A model generated the notes under the pieces. That model saw only the letters and a program-made list of their open reading frames with translations. It did not search any database and was not told the origin of the DNA. A stretch of 64,000 nt of DNA. Origin: Bidens hawaiensis. Taxonomy: Eukaryota > Streptophyta > Magnoliopsida > Asterales > Asteraceae. Positions 22,037 through 34,868 of the stretch are shown here, one piece after another. A program made the position numbers and the translations under genes. Location of the stretch: the NCBI GenBank assembly GCA_021521415.1, contig JAIQDT010009150.1, positions 1-64,000 of the forward strand, read 5' to 3'. Position 1 is the stretch's first letter; each line of letters starts with the position of its first letter.

Positions 22037-25000
22037 TTAGGAGACGTTGCTGGCAGAAGCCATGTTCTGAAAGAGGTGTGGGTATTTTGTGCGCATCTGG
22101 TCTTCTCTTTCCCAAGTGAATTCAGGCCCACGCCTCGAGTTCCATTGAACCTTTACTAACTTGATTTTGCTTCTGCGTAACTTTTGTTCTTTCCAATCGG
22201 TTACTGCTATGGGTTCTTCTACGAAGTGCAGCTGTTTGTCAATATGAATTTCTTCCAACGGTAAAATCAACGTTTCGTCAGATAAACACTTCTTGAGGTT
22301 GGATACATGAAACGTATCATGAACTCCACTGAGTTCGGCGGGTAGACGGAGTTTATAAGCAACTGGACCGATCCTCTCCAGGATCTCAAATGGTCCAATG
22401 TAGCGCGGATTTAGCTTTCCTCGCTTACCGAAACGGGGGACTCCCTTCCATGGAGAGACTTTCAAAAGTACTTTATCCCCTACTTGAAACTCCAACGGTT
22501 TCCTTCTCATATCAGCATAACTTTTCTGTCTGTCGCGTGCTGCCTTAAGGCGATCCCTTATCTGAAAAATCTTGTCTGTTGTTTCTTGGATCACTTCTGG
22601 ACCAGTCATTTGCTTGTCGCCCACTTCAGCCCAACACAGTGGGGATCTACACTTGCGCCCATATAACGCTTCAAACGGCGCTGCCTTGAGGCTTGTGTGA
22701 TAAATGTTATTGTAAGAAAATTCAACCAACGGAAGGTGGGTATCCCAACTACCTCCAAAATCGATCGCGCACGCGCGCAGCATATCTTCCAATGTCTGGA
22801 TCGTTCGTTCGCTTTGTCCATCCGTTTGGGGGTGATAAGCCGTACTCATGTCCAGTCGAGTACCTAACCCCTCTTGTAATGATCTCCAAAACCTTGAGGT
22901 GAACCGACTATCTCTATCAGAAATGATGGACACTGGGACTCCATGTTTTGAAACTACTTCTCGAATATATAGTCGGGCTAACTTTTCCATTTTATCAGTT
23001 TCTTTAATCGGCAGGAAGTGCGCTGACTTAGTTAGCCGATCTACAATAACCCATATCGTGTCGTAACCCCCAGGTGTCCTTGGTAGTTTGGTGATGAAAT
23101 CCATGGAGATTTGTTCCCACTTCCACATGGGAATTTCTGGCTGTTGAAGTAACCCCGACGGCTTCTGGTATTCAGCCTTTACCTTTGAACACGTCAGGCA
23201 CTTACTGACATGTGTCGCGATGGCGCCTTTAAGATTGGGCCACCAATACAACATTTTAACATCTTGGTACATCTTGTCTGCGCCAGGATGTACGGAATAC
23301 CGCGTCTTGTGAGCTTCGTTTAATACCTGCTCGCGCAGTCCTCCCTTGAGAGGGACCCATATGCGGTTGGCAAAATATCGAGTGTTCCCTTTAAGTTCCA
23401 AATTCTTAATCATACCCCCAAGGGATTCAGTTTTAACAAACTCTGGTTTCAAGGCTTCTTGCTGAGCGTCTCGGATGCGCGTAGAGAGCTCTGCGTGAAT
23501 TGTTAGCTTTAGGGCCTTGACCCGTAGTGTTTTTATTCGCTCCTTTCTGCTTAGCGCGTCTGCTACCACATTCGCTTTCCCCGGATGATACTTGATCTCG
23601 CAATCATAATCATTCAACAATTCAACCCATCTTCGTTGCCTCATGTTTAAATCCTTCTGATTGAATATATGTTGGAGGCTCTTATGATCCGTAAAGATTA
23701 CACATTTCGTACCGTAGAGGTAATGGCGCCAAATCTTTAGCGCGAAGACAACCGCTCCAAGTTCTAAATCATGCGTTGTGTAGTTCTTTTCATTGGTCTT
23801 GAGTTGGCGCGAGGCATACGCTATAACTTTGTCTCGCTGCATAAGGACACATCCGAGTCCCTGGTGTGAAGCGTCGCAGTAAACGACGATGTCATCCGTC
23901 CCCTCTGGTAAAGATAAAATTGGCGCACTACATAACTTCTGTTTCAACATTTGAAATGCCGCTTCCTGATTCTTGCCCCAAATAAACGCCTTGTCTTTCT
24001 GAGTTAGCGCGGTCAGAGGTAGAGCTAACTTGGAGAAGTTCTCAATGAAGCGTCGATAGTAGCCAGCTAGTCCAAGGAATTGCCTCACCTCAGTTGGGGT
24101 TTTTGGCGCTTCCCAGTTTTCGATGGCTTTAACCTTAGAAGGATCGACGTGTATTCCTTTCTCGTTTACAACGTGACCGAGAAAGTGAACCTCTCTAAGC
24201 CAAAACTCACATTTAGAAAACTTTGCATACAACCTTTCTTTCCTTAACAATTCCAAAATCAACCTCAAGTGTTGCTCATGCTCGGCCTTGGTTCGAGAGT
24301 AAATTAGAATATCATCTATAAACACAATCACAAACTTGTCCAAGTATGGTTTGCACACACGGTTCATCAGATCCATGAATATAGCCGGCGCATTAGTTAG
24401 CCCGAAAGGCATCACTAAGAACTCATAATGGCCATATCTGGTTCGGAAGGCTGTCTTTGGCGCGTCTTCCTCATGGACCCTAAGTTGGTGGTATCCTGAC
24501 CGTAGATCTATCTTCGAATAATAACTGGATCCCTGCAACTGGTCAAATAAGTCGTCAATCCTCGGTAAGGGGTACCGATTTTTGACTGTCAGCTTATTCA
24601 GCTCCCTGTAGTCAATACACATCCGGAACGAACCATCCTTCTTCTTAACAAACAGTACTGGAGCTCCCCAAGGTGAAAAGCTTGGGCGTATGAAACCCTT
24701 ATCCAAAAGTTCCTGTAACTGATTGGATAGCTCTTGCATCTCAGATGGAGCTAATCGATAAGGCGCTCGGGCTACTGGCGCAGCTCCTGGGACCAAATCA
24801 ATTCGAAACTCGATTTGTCGCGGTGGCGGCAATCCGGGCAGATCTTTAGGAAAAACTTCTGGAAATTCGCGCACTACAGGTAAGTCTTCAATTCTTCGCT
24901 CATCTCCCTTCTCTATTACATGCGCCAGGAAGGCGTAGTACCCTTTCCTTAGGCACTTGCGCGCCTTTAGGCACGAAATCAGTTTCGTCGCAACTCCCTT

Positions 25001-26473
25001 TCTTTCCCCTTGAATCATCAAAGTTTCTCCGTTCAACAGTGGAATCCGAACCTGCTTCTCATGACAAACAATCTCCGCGAGATTCTCGACCAACCAATCC
25101 ATACCTACCACAATATCGAAACTTCCCAAATCTATTGGCAACAAGTTTATATTGAACTCATGACCTCCCATGACTAATACACATTGCTCAGTCCTTTCAT
25201 TCGCGCATAACTGCCTACCATTGGCTAGTTCTATAGTATAAGGTTTGTCTAGCCTACTGGTCGCTAAGCCCAGGGAGTTTTTAAACTCATGGGATATAAA
25301 ACTTAGGTCAGCGCCAGTATCAAATAAGACAGATGCATAATGACCGTTAAGCAAAAACGTACCGGTTACCACATTCGGCTCTTCCTTTGCTTCACCCGTG
25401 CCGATCACAAAAGCTCTCCCGCGAGCTTGGTTTCCTTTCTGTGGGCAATCCCGACTGAAGTGTCCAGGCTTCCCGCATGCGTAGCAGCTGTCGCTCGATC
25501 CAGCTTCTCTGATGCGACAATTCATCGCCTTGTGTCCTGGTCTGCCACATTTGGCGCATTCGATTTTTGCGCATTCACCCTCGTGGTGATACTTGCATTT
25601 GCTGCACCATGGGCGAGGCCCGCTGTATCCTTTCCTTGATGGTTCCGCGGCTTGAATCGCGTAAACCCTTGTGCTTTCCTGCTTCTTGGGCGGTGGCTGC
25701 TTGAAGTCTGACCCTCGGTGGGAGTTCCATTTCCTCTTGGAGTCAGAGGTTCGCTGTTCGTTCAAGCGAGCAGTCAACATACCCGCACGAACCGTATCCC
25801 TTGTAAGGGTGATGGCTCGCGCAACCGCCTCGTCAAAGGTCGGAGGTGCGGCGGCGTTGAGCGGGACTCTAACGACAGGAGGTAACCCAAAGATGTACCT
25901 CTCGATTTTCTTTTCTTCTGTGTTTGCCATGTCTGGCACCAGCTGGCAAAGCTCGTTGAAACGATTGGTGTAGGCATCGATATCCGTTCCTACCATGGTG
26001 TGGTTCCAGAATTCTTGTTGCAAGCTCTGAATTTCTGCGCGAGAGCAGAACTTTCTCATCATCATTTCTTTCAATTCTTCCCAGGTCTTGTGAAGAGCAA
26101 CTTCTCGCCCCAAAGTCTTTACTTGGAGCTTCCACCAAGACGAAGCTGCTTCTTGGAACATGCAGGTCGCGTAAAGGACCTTCTGGTTTTCACTACATCC
26201 GCTGATGGAGAGAACGGTCTCCATCTTGTCAATCCAATTGTAGAGCCCAATGGCTCCTTCGGTGCCTTTGAACGGCCAAGGCCTACAGGCCATGAATGTT
26301 TTATAGGTGCATCCTTTGTTCAAGGCTCCTGATTCGGGTTCTGGGGTCTCGTTCTCTTGGCGACCCTGACTAGATTCGGCCTTGCTGGCCTCATGCGTTG
26401 CAATCGCCTGCGCGATTATTTCTGCGAGCTCCTCGGGTGTCATGGTAATTCCCTTGGCTCTGGTTGGAGGCAT
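22037..26473 (-). CDS. Gag-Pol polyprotein of the chromovirus
   Basis: One uninterrupted frame. I choose the Met at 26473 ([11 protein letters not shown]) because the residues before it (from 26500) look like leader; the numbers below count from 26500. Gag domain about 60-250. Three zinc-knuckle-like motifs: a variant at 299-310, then 315-328 and 339-352 (CX2CX4HX4C). Protease with DTGA at 394-397. RT about 560-740 with FIDD at 727-730 in place of YxDD, usual for this group. RNase H about 870-990 (CDASHQG, TDHKSL). Integrase with a His/Cys zinc region about 1064-1104 and catalytic D, D (1195) and E (1231), the last two 35 residues apart. A GPF motif (about 1369-1371) and a chromodomain-like end (about 1425-1475, '[16 protein letters not shown]') follow. 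Gag and Pol are fused without frameshift. The protein carries out reverse transcription and integration, and the C-terminal domain may guide insertion. No lesion was seen. Confidence 0.96.
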   Translation of the reverse strand: MPPTRAKGITMTPEELAEIIAQAIATHEASKAESSQGRQENETPEPESGALNKGCTYKTFMACRPWPFKGTEGAIGLYNWIDKMETVLSISGCSENQKVLYATCMFQEAASSWWKLQVKTLGREVALHKTWEELKEMMMRKFCSRAEIQSLQQEFWNHTMVGTDIDAYTNRFNELCQLVPDMANTEEKKIERYIFGLPPVVRVPLNAAAPPTFDEAVARAITLTRDTVRAGMLTARLNEQRTSDSKRKWNSHRGSDFKQPPPKKQESTRVYAIQAAEPSRKGYSGPRPWCSKCKYHHEGECAKIECAKCGRPGHKAMNCRIREAGSSDSCYACGKPGHFSRDCPQKGNQARGRAFVIGTGEAKEEPNVVTGTFLLNGHYASVLFDTGADLSFISHEFKNSLGLATSRLDKPYTIELANGRQLCANERTEQCVLVMGGHEFNINLLPIDLGSFDIVVGMDWLVENLAEIVCHEKQVRIPLLNGETLMIQGERKGVATKLISCLKARKCLRKGYYAFLAHVIEKGDERRIEDLPVVREFPEVFPKDLPGLPPPRQIEFRIDLVPGAAPVARAPYRLAPSEMQELSNQLQELLDKGFIRPSFSPWGAPVLFVKKKDGSFRMCIDYRELNKLTVKNRYPLPRIDDLFDQLQGSSYYSKIDLRSGYHQLRVHEEDAPKTAFRTRYGHYEFLVMPFGLTNAPAIFMDLMNRVCKPYLDKFVIVFIDDILIYSRTKAEHEQHLRLILELLRKERLYAKFSKCEFWLREVHFLGHVVNEKGIHVDPSKVKAIENWEAPKTPTEVRQFLGLAGYYRRFIENFSKLALPLTALTQKDKAFIWGKNQEAAFQMLKQKLCSAPILSLPEGTDDIVVYCDASHQGLGCVLMQRDKVIAYASRQLKTNEKNYTTHDLELGAVVFALKIWRHYLYGTKCVIFTDHKSLQHIFNQKDLNMRQRRWVELLNDYDCEIKYHPGKANVVADALSRKERIKTLRVKALKLTIHAELSTRIRDAQQEALKPEFVKTESLGGMIKNLELKGNTRYFANRIWVPLKGGLREQVLNEAHKTRYSVHPGADKMYQDVKMLYWWPNLKGAIATHVSKCLTCSKVKAEYQKPSGLLQQPEIPMWKWEQISMDFITKLPRTPGGYDTIWVIVDRLTKSAHFLPIKETDKMEKLARLYIREVVSKHGVPVSIISDRDSRFTSRFWRSLQEGLGTRLDMSTAYHPQTDGQSERTIQTLEDMLRACAIDFGGSWDTHLPLVEFSYNNIYHTSLKAAPFEALYGRKCRSPLCWAEVGDKQMTGPEVIQETTDKIFQIRDRLKAARDRQKSYADMRRKPLEFQVGDKVLLKVSPWKGVPRFGKRGKLNPRYIGPFEILERIGPVAYKLRLPAELSGVHDTFHVSNLKKCLSDETLILPLEEIHIDKQLHFVEEPIAVTDWKEQKLRRSKIKLVKVQWNSRRGPEFTWEREDQMRTKYPHLFQNMASASNVS

Positions 26474-26690
26474 TCTTTTCATAAAAAGAAAATATAACAA
26501 ACTTAGCGCATGTACTCAGAGCACATAATGTTCTTATCTCTAGACACTGTGACCCGTGTTCCTAAGTGCGTGTGTGATTTTTCTTTTGAAAATATTCTTT
26601 TGAAAATATTCTTTGAAAAATATTTCATGCGATTCCCCAAAGGTTATAGTCTAGGTTAAAAACTTCTTTTCCTAGTTCGCTATAACCAGT

Positions 26691-26702
26691 GCTCTGATAC
26701 CA
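26691..26702 (-). other. Primer-binding site, initiator-Met tRNA
   Basis: The minus strand reads TGGTATCAGAGC three bases inside the 5' LTR edge. This is the standard site complementary to the 3' end of plant initiator-Met tRNA and primes minus-strand DNA. Confidence 0.93.
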
Positions 26703-27180
26703 ATCTGTCACACCCGGCCCTGAGCGGCGGAAACAGCCGGGCGCGCACGAGTGGGGATTGATAATTAAGCACGGGCCATTGCAAAACATTCAAAGATTTT
26801 TATTGCGCATGAGAAGTTTAGTACAAACACATTACATTGTTCAAAGATTACAAAAAGAAACATCCAAGTATAAAACTGAAGATTTCCTCGCCATATCCCC
26901 TTGCGCGGCGGGTAACCGTGCGCATCGAGGGGATAAAACCAAAATCTTCCAAAAAGCTTGTTTTAGATGTTCAGCGTGTGGTGCTCTAAGTGTGACTCCA
27001 TGCGCTACCTAGTTATCTCCTGAAAGACACGTAAAAACATTTGAATCAGTATAAACTGAGTGAGTTCACAAGTTTTAGTAACTTGATAAAATCATTCTGA
27101 AACATTTCTGGCAACATCATTAACATCTGCTTGGTAAAATCGTATTAACACATAATTCTGACAATATTCTGATAAAAATT

Positions 27181-27584
27181 GTTCCGCGGGTTACGCGTGA
27201 ACAAATTCTGGATACGGTGCTCGTCTATGTAAGTGGCGCAGCCACTACGAGCTAAAATAACGTAAAACCGTCCCGCGAGTTACGCGCAGACGTTTCTGGA
27301 TAACTATGCTCGTCTATGCAAAGAGGCATTGCCCCTACGAGCTAAGGATACTGTCCCGCGGGTTACGCGCGAACAATTCTGAGAAACTGTGCTCGTCCAT
27401 GCAAAGAGGCATTGCCCCTACGAGCTAAGGATACCGTCCCGCGGGTTACGCGCAGACGTTGTGCCGGAAAACAAGGCGCTCGTCCATGCAAAGAGGCGCG
27501 ACCCCTACGAGCGGGCTCAACCCCATAGTACTGCCCCATGCCAGGCACTCGTCCATGCAAAGGGGTGCGACCCCTACGAGTGGG
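27181..27584 (-). repeat. Array of five hairpin repeats in the 5' LTR leader
   Basis: The copy of the 20251-20654 array. It lies about 500-900 nt downstream of the predicted transcription start and about 700-1,100 nt before the Gag start, so it would be part of the long RNA leader. Confidence 0.85.
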
Positions 27585-28102
27585 CGGATCAAACCAGCAG
27601 TCCCTACCCTTAGAGTTCCAATGGTAAAGTGATCACTTACTCGAGTTCTAGCGCACATACATTGAAAACCTTAGATAACCGTTTGCATTGCTCATCATGA
27701 AACATAACTTAAACACATAATCGCTTGCATAGCTTGTAAGTATACCATGATAAAACATTATTTAAGAACGTGTCCCTCGCCCCGAAAGCAGTTTAAAAAC
27801 AGTGAAAACAGTGAAAATAGGGGCTGTGAGACTCACCTGTGGTTCTTGTTAAGGGATTAATCGAGATTCGGGTTTTCTTGGTGTTGGCCTCGGAATCGAA
27901 GGTCTAGAATACGATTAAATAACAAGTATATATATTAAGATCAAGAAAATAGGAGAATATAAGGGTTGGATAGTAGATCTCAAGGTTATATTCTCGGCTT
28001 ACCTAGTAACAGGATCGGAGCTGGAAACAACGGATGCTTGGGAAAGGATTAGTGCAAGTTTGTAGTTCTTTGAAGTGTGTTTTGGGTGATAATTTAGGCT
28101 AC

Positions 28103-28111
28103 AAATTTATA
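28103..28111 (-). promoter_or_regulatory. TATA box of the chromovirus
   Basis: The minus strand reads TATAAATTT in the context GCCTATAAATTTG, about 825 bp into the LTR. It predicts a start near 28,075 and a leader of about 1.6 kb before Gag. The copy in the 3' LTR is at 21173-21181. Confidence 0.65.
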
Positions 28112-29016
28112 GGCAAACTCAAGGGAACACAATCCCTTGCTTTAGGGGATTGAAATCTTTTCATATCTAAATGTAATGATGATAAAGTATGGAAGTTATT
28201 ATTATTTACTTAAGAGTGGAGTGGTGGATAAAAGATTTTGATTTGATTTGGACAGAACATGCAGGTCTGGGGTTGGTGAGAATAGGGTGGCTGACAGTTG
28301 ACTTTTCATGTTACAGTGTGCTTTTTCAGGTACTTTTGTCAGTGTACAGTAAAAAGTGGAAAAATCTCTGAAACACGCTACTGTTTCCTTTCGGGCGGGA
28401 GTAATCTCCTTAACTGGAGAATAGACCAAGTGTTCTGCGCGTATAACTTGGTGCGCATAGCTTTCTGCGTATAGGACATGTCTTTGCTGCGGGTAGGTGC
28501 GTAACCTTCTCGCAGTTAGGGACATTTGAGTTTCATTTGTAGATTCTCCAGGTGGTCTTGGTATTTCAACATAGTGATCAGTCATGTTGAAGTCAATTCC
28601 ATCTTGGAGCTTCAGACAAACTAGCTCTCAACGTTCCCGCCATGCGGGTAGGTTAGTTCCCTTCCGCACGCGCATAAACGATGTAGGATGCACCCGCCTT
28701 AGCATCATGCGGGATGGCCAAATCATTCACGCATGGCGCATATAACATGTGCTCACGCTGGTTCTTAACATGGTGCGCTCGCGCAGGTTGCACATAACAA
28801 CTGCACGCGCTGACTAACATGGCGCGCTCGCGCAGGGCGCACATAACAAATGCACGCGCTTAATATTTACAATCACCTAATTATTAGGTTGATTACTTAG
28901 CTTATGGGTTTGGGAAATTACCGGTTGTCACAGCAACTGACAGGTTCCGCAGGTCATCAAGGATGTGAAGCTGGGGGGTGCAATGGTGATGGCGAATTTA
29001 GTGAAATGTGAACTAA

Positions 29017-29372
29017 GAGCATTCCCAACCCATCCCTTATTTCCGACACCATCTTTAAATTTTAGCAAAAGACCTTAAAACCTCGCTCCATCTCATCCTT
29101 CATTCCCATACCTCAATTCCATAATTTTAAGGAAAAACAAACACGTCCTCTATATTTGTTTTATCACTATTCACCATATATCTATTTTTTTTTAAATATT
29201 TTTTTGTGTGTGGTGTGAAGGGAAAAAAGAGAAAAAAAAAATATATAGTTTAATTGGATAGAGTTAACGAGAGGAATGAGATGTTAGATGTTTTAAAAAA
29301 TGTGAGATAAATTTAGAAAATGATGTGTGTTAAGTTATAGAGACGAGGATGTGAGGTGGATTGTGAATGCTC
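29017..29372. mobile_element. Tourist-like (Harbinger) MITE, 356 bp
   Basis: The ends GAGCATTCCCAAC and, inverted, GAGCATTCACAAT match. The element is flanked by TAA on both sides (29014-29016 and 29373-29375), the trinucleotide duplication of PIF/Harbinger elements. No coding frame. Confidence 0.8.
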
Positions 29373-29375
29373 TAA

Positions 29376-30558
29376 TTAATTAAAACACATGATATAATTT
29401 AACTAAAATACATATTTATAAATGAAATTTATTCATTTTTTAAAAATCTTCAACATGCATTTCCCCGTATATATTTATAATTGATTAAATAATACATATT
29501 TTCAATCACAACCACATTAAATATATGATGGGGGTCAATAGTGGACAAACAAATATGAAGATTTAGTTTAGTTTCCTATATATTGCGGTAAGGGGCATGA
29601 GGATGGGGACTCCATTATATAAGGGGTTTGTCTGTATAGACATCCTTTTTGCTATTTATACATCCATTTTACACATTTTTTTTACATATACCCTCTCTAA
29701 AGAGCGAGATGGTGTCTAAATAGCAGCACCCTATATAAGTGAAATTAATAAAATCACATATTTTCCTTATAATTTGAGAATGGAGAATGGGATAAGGATT
29801 CTATTGTGAGTGCTCTAAACTCTAAAGAATACGGGGTTTACTACTACACTAACATTAAACTTGTAATTGTGAATTCGTATCTATAATTCTCATGGGTTCA
29901 GTAAAACCTTTTATATATAATTTCTAAGTATATAAAAAAAAATCAATCAGTTCATGCGAAATGTTGGGTTTAACACATGTCCGCAATGCGGCTATGCTTA
30001 AAATATTGGGGTAGTTGTTATAAGCCCTGTAATCATTTGGTTTAAAATGACGTTCCCATCTTTTACCTTATATCATTGCATATCCCTATCGTTTCTCCAT
30101 TTCACTAGCTTGATCAAAGCTCTAACGTTATTGATCCCGAGGGCACGCTCTAATTACAAACAAAGAAATATGATGGTGAGTTATTATTCTTAGCGTTGTA
30201 AATGAATCAAACATTTGGCAAGAAGTTCGTTCTTATTCGTTCGCTTATTAAATGAACAAAGCATGAAATTCCGTTAAGTTTAATTAAATGGACAAACACT
30301 AGAAGACGCCATGTTAGTTATATATTTATATTTCATGCTATAATCTCAAACAAAAACAAATAAACACTATTTTAAAATTATTAATAATCGGTTACTATTG
30401 TCATAAAACTACATTTCTAAGACCATTATCTGGTTTTATTAATGAAACATGATACCTTAAATTTAAGTAACTTCACATAAATGAATTAAAATTATCCTAA
30501 TCAAACAATCTTATTTTGTATGTCAAATGTTGACGCATAACGGAGTGAATAATACAGG
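29376..30558. other. Non-coding spacer
   Basis: AT-rich. About 29795-29815 ('GAGTGCTCTAA') looks like the end of another Tourist-like MITE whose partner end I could not place. No gene is seen. Confidence 0.45.
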
Positions 30559-31300
30559 TAGGGGTGTTCATTGGATCGGATAGCGGATTATTCGGTTTAT
30601 CCGGTTCGGATTATTTGGATTTGAAAATTTCATGACCCTATCCGAAATCCGATCCGATCCGAATTAGTGATATTCCTATCCGATCCGATCCGGATTGAAT
30701 TCGGATAATTCGGATCGAGTTCGGATAAAATCCGAATAAACCGAATAAACCGAATAACATTTTTTTCCCTAAATTTGAAAATTGCAATTCAATAGAACAT
30801 TTTGATGAAAATTAGGATACTATTTTATCATTTTCATTCATAATATTAAAATAACCAGTCTGTCCATTTCAAAACTTAGAAATAAGGTAATAACCCTAAA
30901 GAGCACGGTACCAGTAATGCAGTAGATAGGAAAAACGAACATACATATTAACAATGTAACATATCAAATTTCCCATGTTTATAATCTAATGTCTAGGTTG
31001 ACATTTCATCTAGCTAGGAGACTAGGAATGATGCAAGTGTGGAATGGGAGTTACGAAACTTAGGGTTATTGTTAATGGGTTGGGCCAATGGCTATATATA
31101 TCACAAAAAATAATATTATTTATTCGGATTAAACGGATATCCGAATAATCCGAACAACCCGAAAATTTTAAAAATTCATATCCGAATCTGATCCAAATCC
31201 GAATTAGTTATTCGGATATTCGGATCAACCCGATCCGAACAAGAATTCGGATCGGATTATTCGGGTTTTGGTTTCGGTTCGGATTTTCGGAACACCCCTA
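30559..31300. mobile_element. hAT-like non-autonomous TIR element (742 bp)
   Basis: The ends TAGGGGTGTTC and GAACACCCCTA are near-perfect inverted repeats, with an exact 8-bp duplication AATACAGG at 30551-30558 and 31301-31308. Both arms are packed with 'CGGATAATTCGGAT'-type blocks and the centre is AT-rich without a frame. Same architecture as the elements at 8941 and 15743 but a different sub-terminal motif. Confidence 0.88.
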
Positions 31301-31569
31301 AATACAGGTCATTGTTAAAAATCATTAGTCTAAAAGAAATCCAATTTATTTATATATTTACAAAATCAGGAGACTTTGTGTATTAGGTTGTTGTAACTTC
31401 TGCTTTGTATGTGGTAAGCTTTGTTGTACAGATTTAGCGTCTCTCACTTACATGCCATACATATGCTTTCCACCTGTCCACCATTTTTTCAATTCCGATC
31501 AAGTTTCTCTTCTCTTTGATTCCCGCACCGCTTGATTTCTTCTTCTTTCTTTCCAGACCCCGTTGTCTG

Positions 31570-32519
31570 TGTTGTTGCTGGGTTCCATTTGGGAACGGCG
31601 ATTGTTTATGTCGGTGGCTTTACCGGCGGTGACTTTGGGTCAGTTTAATTGATAAAGGCTATGATGATAATATATATATGAGTCTATTTGTTAATAACCT
31701 TTGATTATTGTATTTGAAGCTTCAGTTGGACGAAACCATGGTGGTATCAATGTCACCAAGCTTCATGACATGTAACATGATGATTTTTTTTTATCCCAAT
31801 AGGATACCTTTGGTCTGGATTGATCCATATTTCTACCCCTTCTGCAAGTCACACAAGCTTCTAACAAAGAGGTTTCTAGAAGAGGCAGAAAATTATGCCA
31901 TATTTTAAAGTATTTTTTTTTTTTTTTTTATTTTCTTATCCATTTGTGGATGGTTTGCTAGATTTGTCAAGGTGGCGAGGTCGGGTGAAAATGAATTCGG
32001 GTTTAGATGGGATATTCTTGGCGTGGGATGAAAAGGGCTAAGGTGAGAGTTGTATTAATTTTAAAAATATAAATATTGCAACTTTAGACCATCTTTTGAA
32101 AGTAAAAAAAAAAAAACCTAACTTATTTGGATTATGTTGTTTATGGTGAAAGTTTTGGAGTTTTATGCATTTTAACTTTAGAGGATCGGACCATGTTCCT
32201 GCAATTTGTTGGATCAATTTGGTGCTGTTATACACGACAATTGGGCTAATTGATTTTGAAATTTTGACTTTAGAAGGACAACCAGGCTATTTGATACTGG
32301 GTTTTTGACTTTAAGAAGTCAACTATACGCATTCTGAAGGAAACATGTCAAAGGTTGTTGCTGAGCTTTTGGTCAAGCAATCGTAGTATCTTTCACAGTT
32401 TGACTGGTCAAATTATGTTTCACGTTCTTATGTCACATAGTTTTGAGTCTTTTACATGGTTTTCTCATACGCAACCCCCCCCCCTCCCCCCGCGGCAACG
32501 CGGGGGTTCTACCAACTAG
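31570..32519 (+). mobile_element. Helitron, 3' portion
   Basis: The terminus at 32516-32519 is CTAG followed by T. A few bases upstream is a GC hairpin CCCCCGCG-GCAA-CGCGGGGG (about 32488-32506), the standard Helitron 3' signature. The body shares 'GATAAAGGCTATGATGAT' (about 31650) with the second Helitron ending at 44504. The 5' end is not identified, so the left boundary is nominal. No Rep/helicase frame is present; the element would be non-autonomous. Confidence 0.7.
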
Positions 32520-34868
32520 TTTATATAAATTCAACCTAAAATGGGGCAAAACACACATATTACGAATGCCATGGAATGTGTGTAAAAAGTTGTATTCTAC
32601 TTCATTTAGAGCTATTAAACTATACAGTAAGTTAATTTGGTCAGGCTCCTCAACGTGTCAAAATTGTTCACATTTAAAACACTTCCCTAACTATAGAAGT
32701 CGAGCAACATCCATGATCATTATTTTTAGGTACCACCTATTGGTCATCATCTTCACCTAATGGTTGCCTTTGCTACCTACATAACCATCACCACGACCAA
32801 TAATGTAACCACCACTGTCCTCATCGCTACTAGGGGTGTCAATTGTGTCGAGTTGGCATGTTAAATTGCTCATACAAAGCACGACCATATTTTTATCGTG
32901 TCATAAATATCAACCATGCACACACTACTATATTTGTGTAAACTGAAAATGACCTATTAAACTTGTTTTTATCTAAATGTCTCAAACGACTGACGGAGAA
33001 TAATCTTGTTATGAACATGTTAATTGGGTTGTAAAAGAATGAGCTAAATGATACATCAATGGATTGGTGGGTTAACATCATGTTGACCTGTTTAACTAAG
33101 CGGGTTAACAACTTAACTTGTTTAAGTAAACGGGTGAAACAACTAAACACAAATTTAACCTATTTTTTCAATGAATTATTTTTCTATCGTGTTGGAAATA
33201 TACACCATTTACCTGAGTCATACCATCGATACCACTAACACCATCACTAAATTTAAATTTCGATTAGGCTATGGGGTATGAACCTCTCTTCCCCAAGAAT
33301 TTGGCATGAGTGTCCATTACTCAATCAATGAAATAGACCACCTTATTTCCACTCACTCACTCACTCACTCACTCACTCAGCAGGATCAGATTGGTGCTAC
33401 CACCGTGCGACAAGATTTGAGCGGCAAAAATGAAGACGGGGTGGTGTCCCCTTCTTACCGTTGCCCGCCTCATCACCATTTTACGACAAGGGTCCATACC
33501 CACCCCATACATTGTATATATGTTTACTTCAAACTGTGTTTTACAACTCTTATAGAGAATGTAGTTTTTAAAATAAATATAAAACAACTTATAGAACTTG
33601 TCATTTACTTTTTGTTAATTAAAGGCAAAAGAACAACATACTTGGAACTTTTGTCGAAAATGGGTTTGCCCACACACCAAACAGTGTACTACTTTTGCAT
33701 CTTTATAAAAAGGGTGAGTTGTTACAACTTACAAATAAAAAGGACCCAACAAAAAATATTTTGTACCCAAAGTTAAATCTCTCAATAAGAGACATAAGCA
33801 TCAATCGAATAAATTATTAAAATATCTAAGATACATAATAAAACTAAGATTACATAATAACAAGACAAAATTTTGTTAAATCATGCCAATAAACTAAATT
33901 ACTTTTAGTTTCACAAATGACAAAATCAACTGACAAGGTTGGGTTGTCTGTGGTCAGCCGAACCACCTATCGTATCCGCTTGGTTGCGATGTTTTATTTT
34001 AACAATCAAAGTATTTTTTCCACCTATTTTACCCTATATTTCAAATGAGATTAAACCCATAACCATTTGATTGTAAGCCACACACTTTTGTCACTGGATC
34101 AAGGTAGTGATTGTTTGGTTGTGACAGTTAAACGGATTTAAACAAACTTAATACTATTTTTCAAAGTCATTAGTATAAAATAATAAATACAATTCATATT
34201 ACAATATATTTAAATAACTACTTTTAATTTAAAAGTTACAAACCACAACCGATTTTAAAGTTACAAACCGGACTAAACCGTTGAAGCGGAAAATTAAACC
34301 GTAAATCAAACCTTTTGAATCTAAAACTTCTTAGTTGTGATCAACAGTTTGAAAAGTTATAAGACTATTCGTTGTGGTTAGCCTTAAGAGACGCCATCCT
34401 GCCACCTCACCAACCATGGCGTCGTGAAACCATTCCATCACAAACAAGATGGTGCCAAAAGAGGGGGCGCAACCCCAAATTCCTGTTAACTGGTTAATGT
34501 CTATAAAGGCTTAAAAGTTGGGGTTCACCCACAACGCTTAAATGAAAAGAGTTGATAGTTATTGTCTCATTATCTACATAAGAGTGACGTAACACTATAA
34601 CTAGTACCGTAAGGCGTAAGTCTGTACCTACTTGTTTAAACGAGAACTACAAGGAATAAAAAGGTAAATTTGCATGGCAGGGCCAGGCCCATGCCCGTAC
34701 AATCCAGCTGTCCAATATAATTACGCGGTTGCTCTTTTTGACCTTTATTAAATGTCACAGCCAGCCTCTTGTGCTTCTTATTCAACAAAAATCAATCCTC
34801 CCCATAAATAAGTAAATAAAAATTCACAGGAAAATCTAATTTAATGAAAACGAAAGAAAATCACAAAA
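32520..34868. other. Intergenic DNA with an ACTC microsatellite
   Basis: (ACTC)n at 33351-33379. About 32832 ('TAGGGGTGTCAATTGTG') resembles the start of another hAT-like MITE, its other end not located. The 156-codon frame at 33306-33776 starts in the microsatellite and has no recognisable domain, so I do not call it a gene. 34.3-34.8 kb is the 3' flank of the epimerase gene. Confidence 0.5.

Larger units (their letters stand above)
19776..28932 (-). mobile_element. Complete Ty3/Gypsy chromovirus (Tekay/Del-like), 9,157 bp
   Basis: A full LTR retrotransposon inserted in minus orientation. Two 2,227-bp LTRs enclose gag-pol. The flanks carry a 5-bp target duplication GCAAC (19771-19775 and 28933-28937). 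The LTRs start TGTGACA and end TGTGACA in element orientation. A primer site for initiator-Met tRNA sits just inside the 5' LTR (26691-26702) and a polypurine tract just inside the 3' LTR. The order PR-RT-RNaseH-INT and a C-terminal chromodomain-like end place it among chromoviruses; the Tekay/Del lineage is my best reading. No difference between the LTRs was seen, and the polyprotein frame is intact, so it is likely very young and may be autonomous. Confidence 0.96.
26706..28932 (-). repeat. 5' LTR of the chromovirus (promoter side)
   Basis: Identical by eye to the 3' LTR at 19776-22002. As the 5' LTR in element orientation, it supplies the promoter and the start of the genomic RNA. Confidence 0.97.

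Noticed and set aside
22484..23066. Short frames opposite and beside gag-pol
   Set aside because: They are shadows of the polyprotein coding sequence in other frames.
33306..33776. 156-codon plus-strand frame
   Set aside because: Starts in an ACTC microsatellite and the rest has no domain or gene-like composition; no promoter or homologue recognised.
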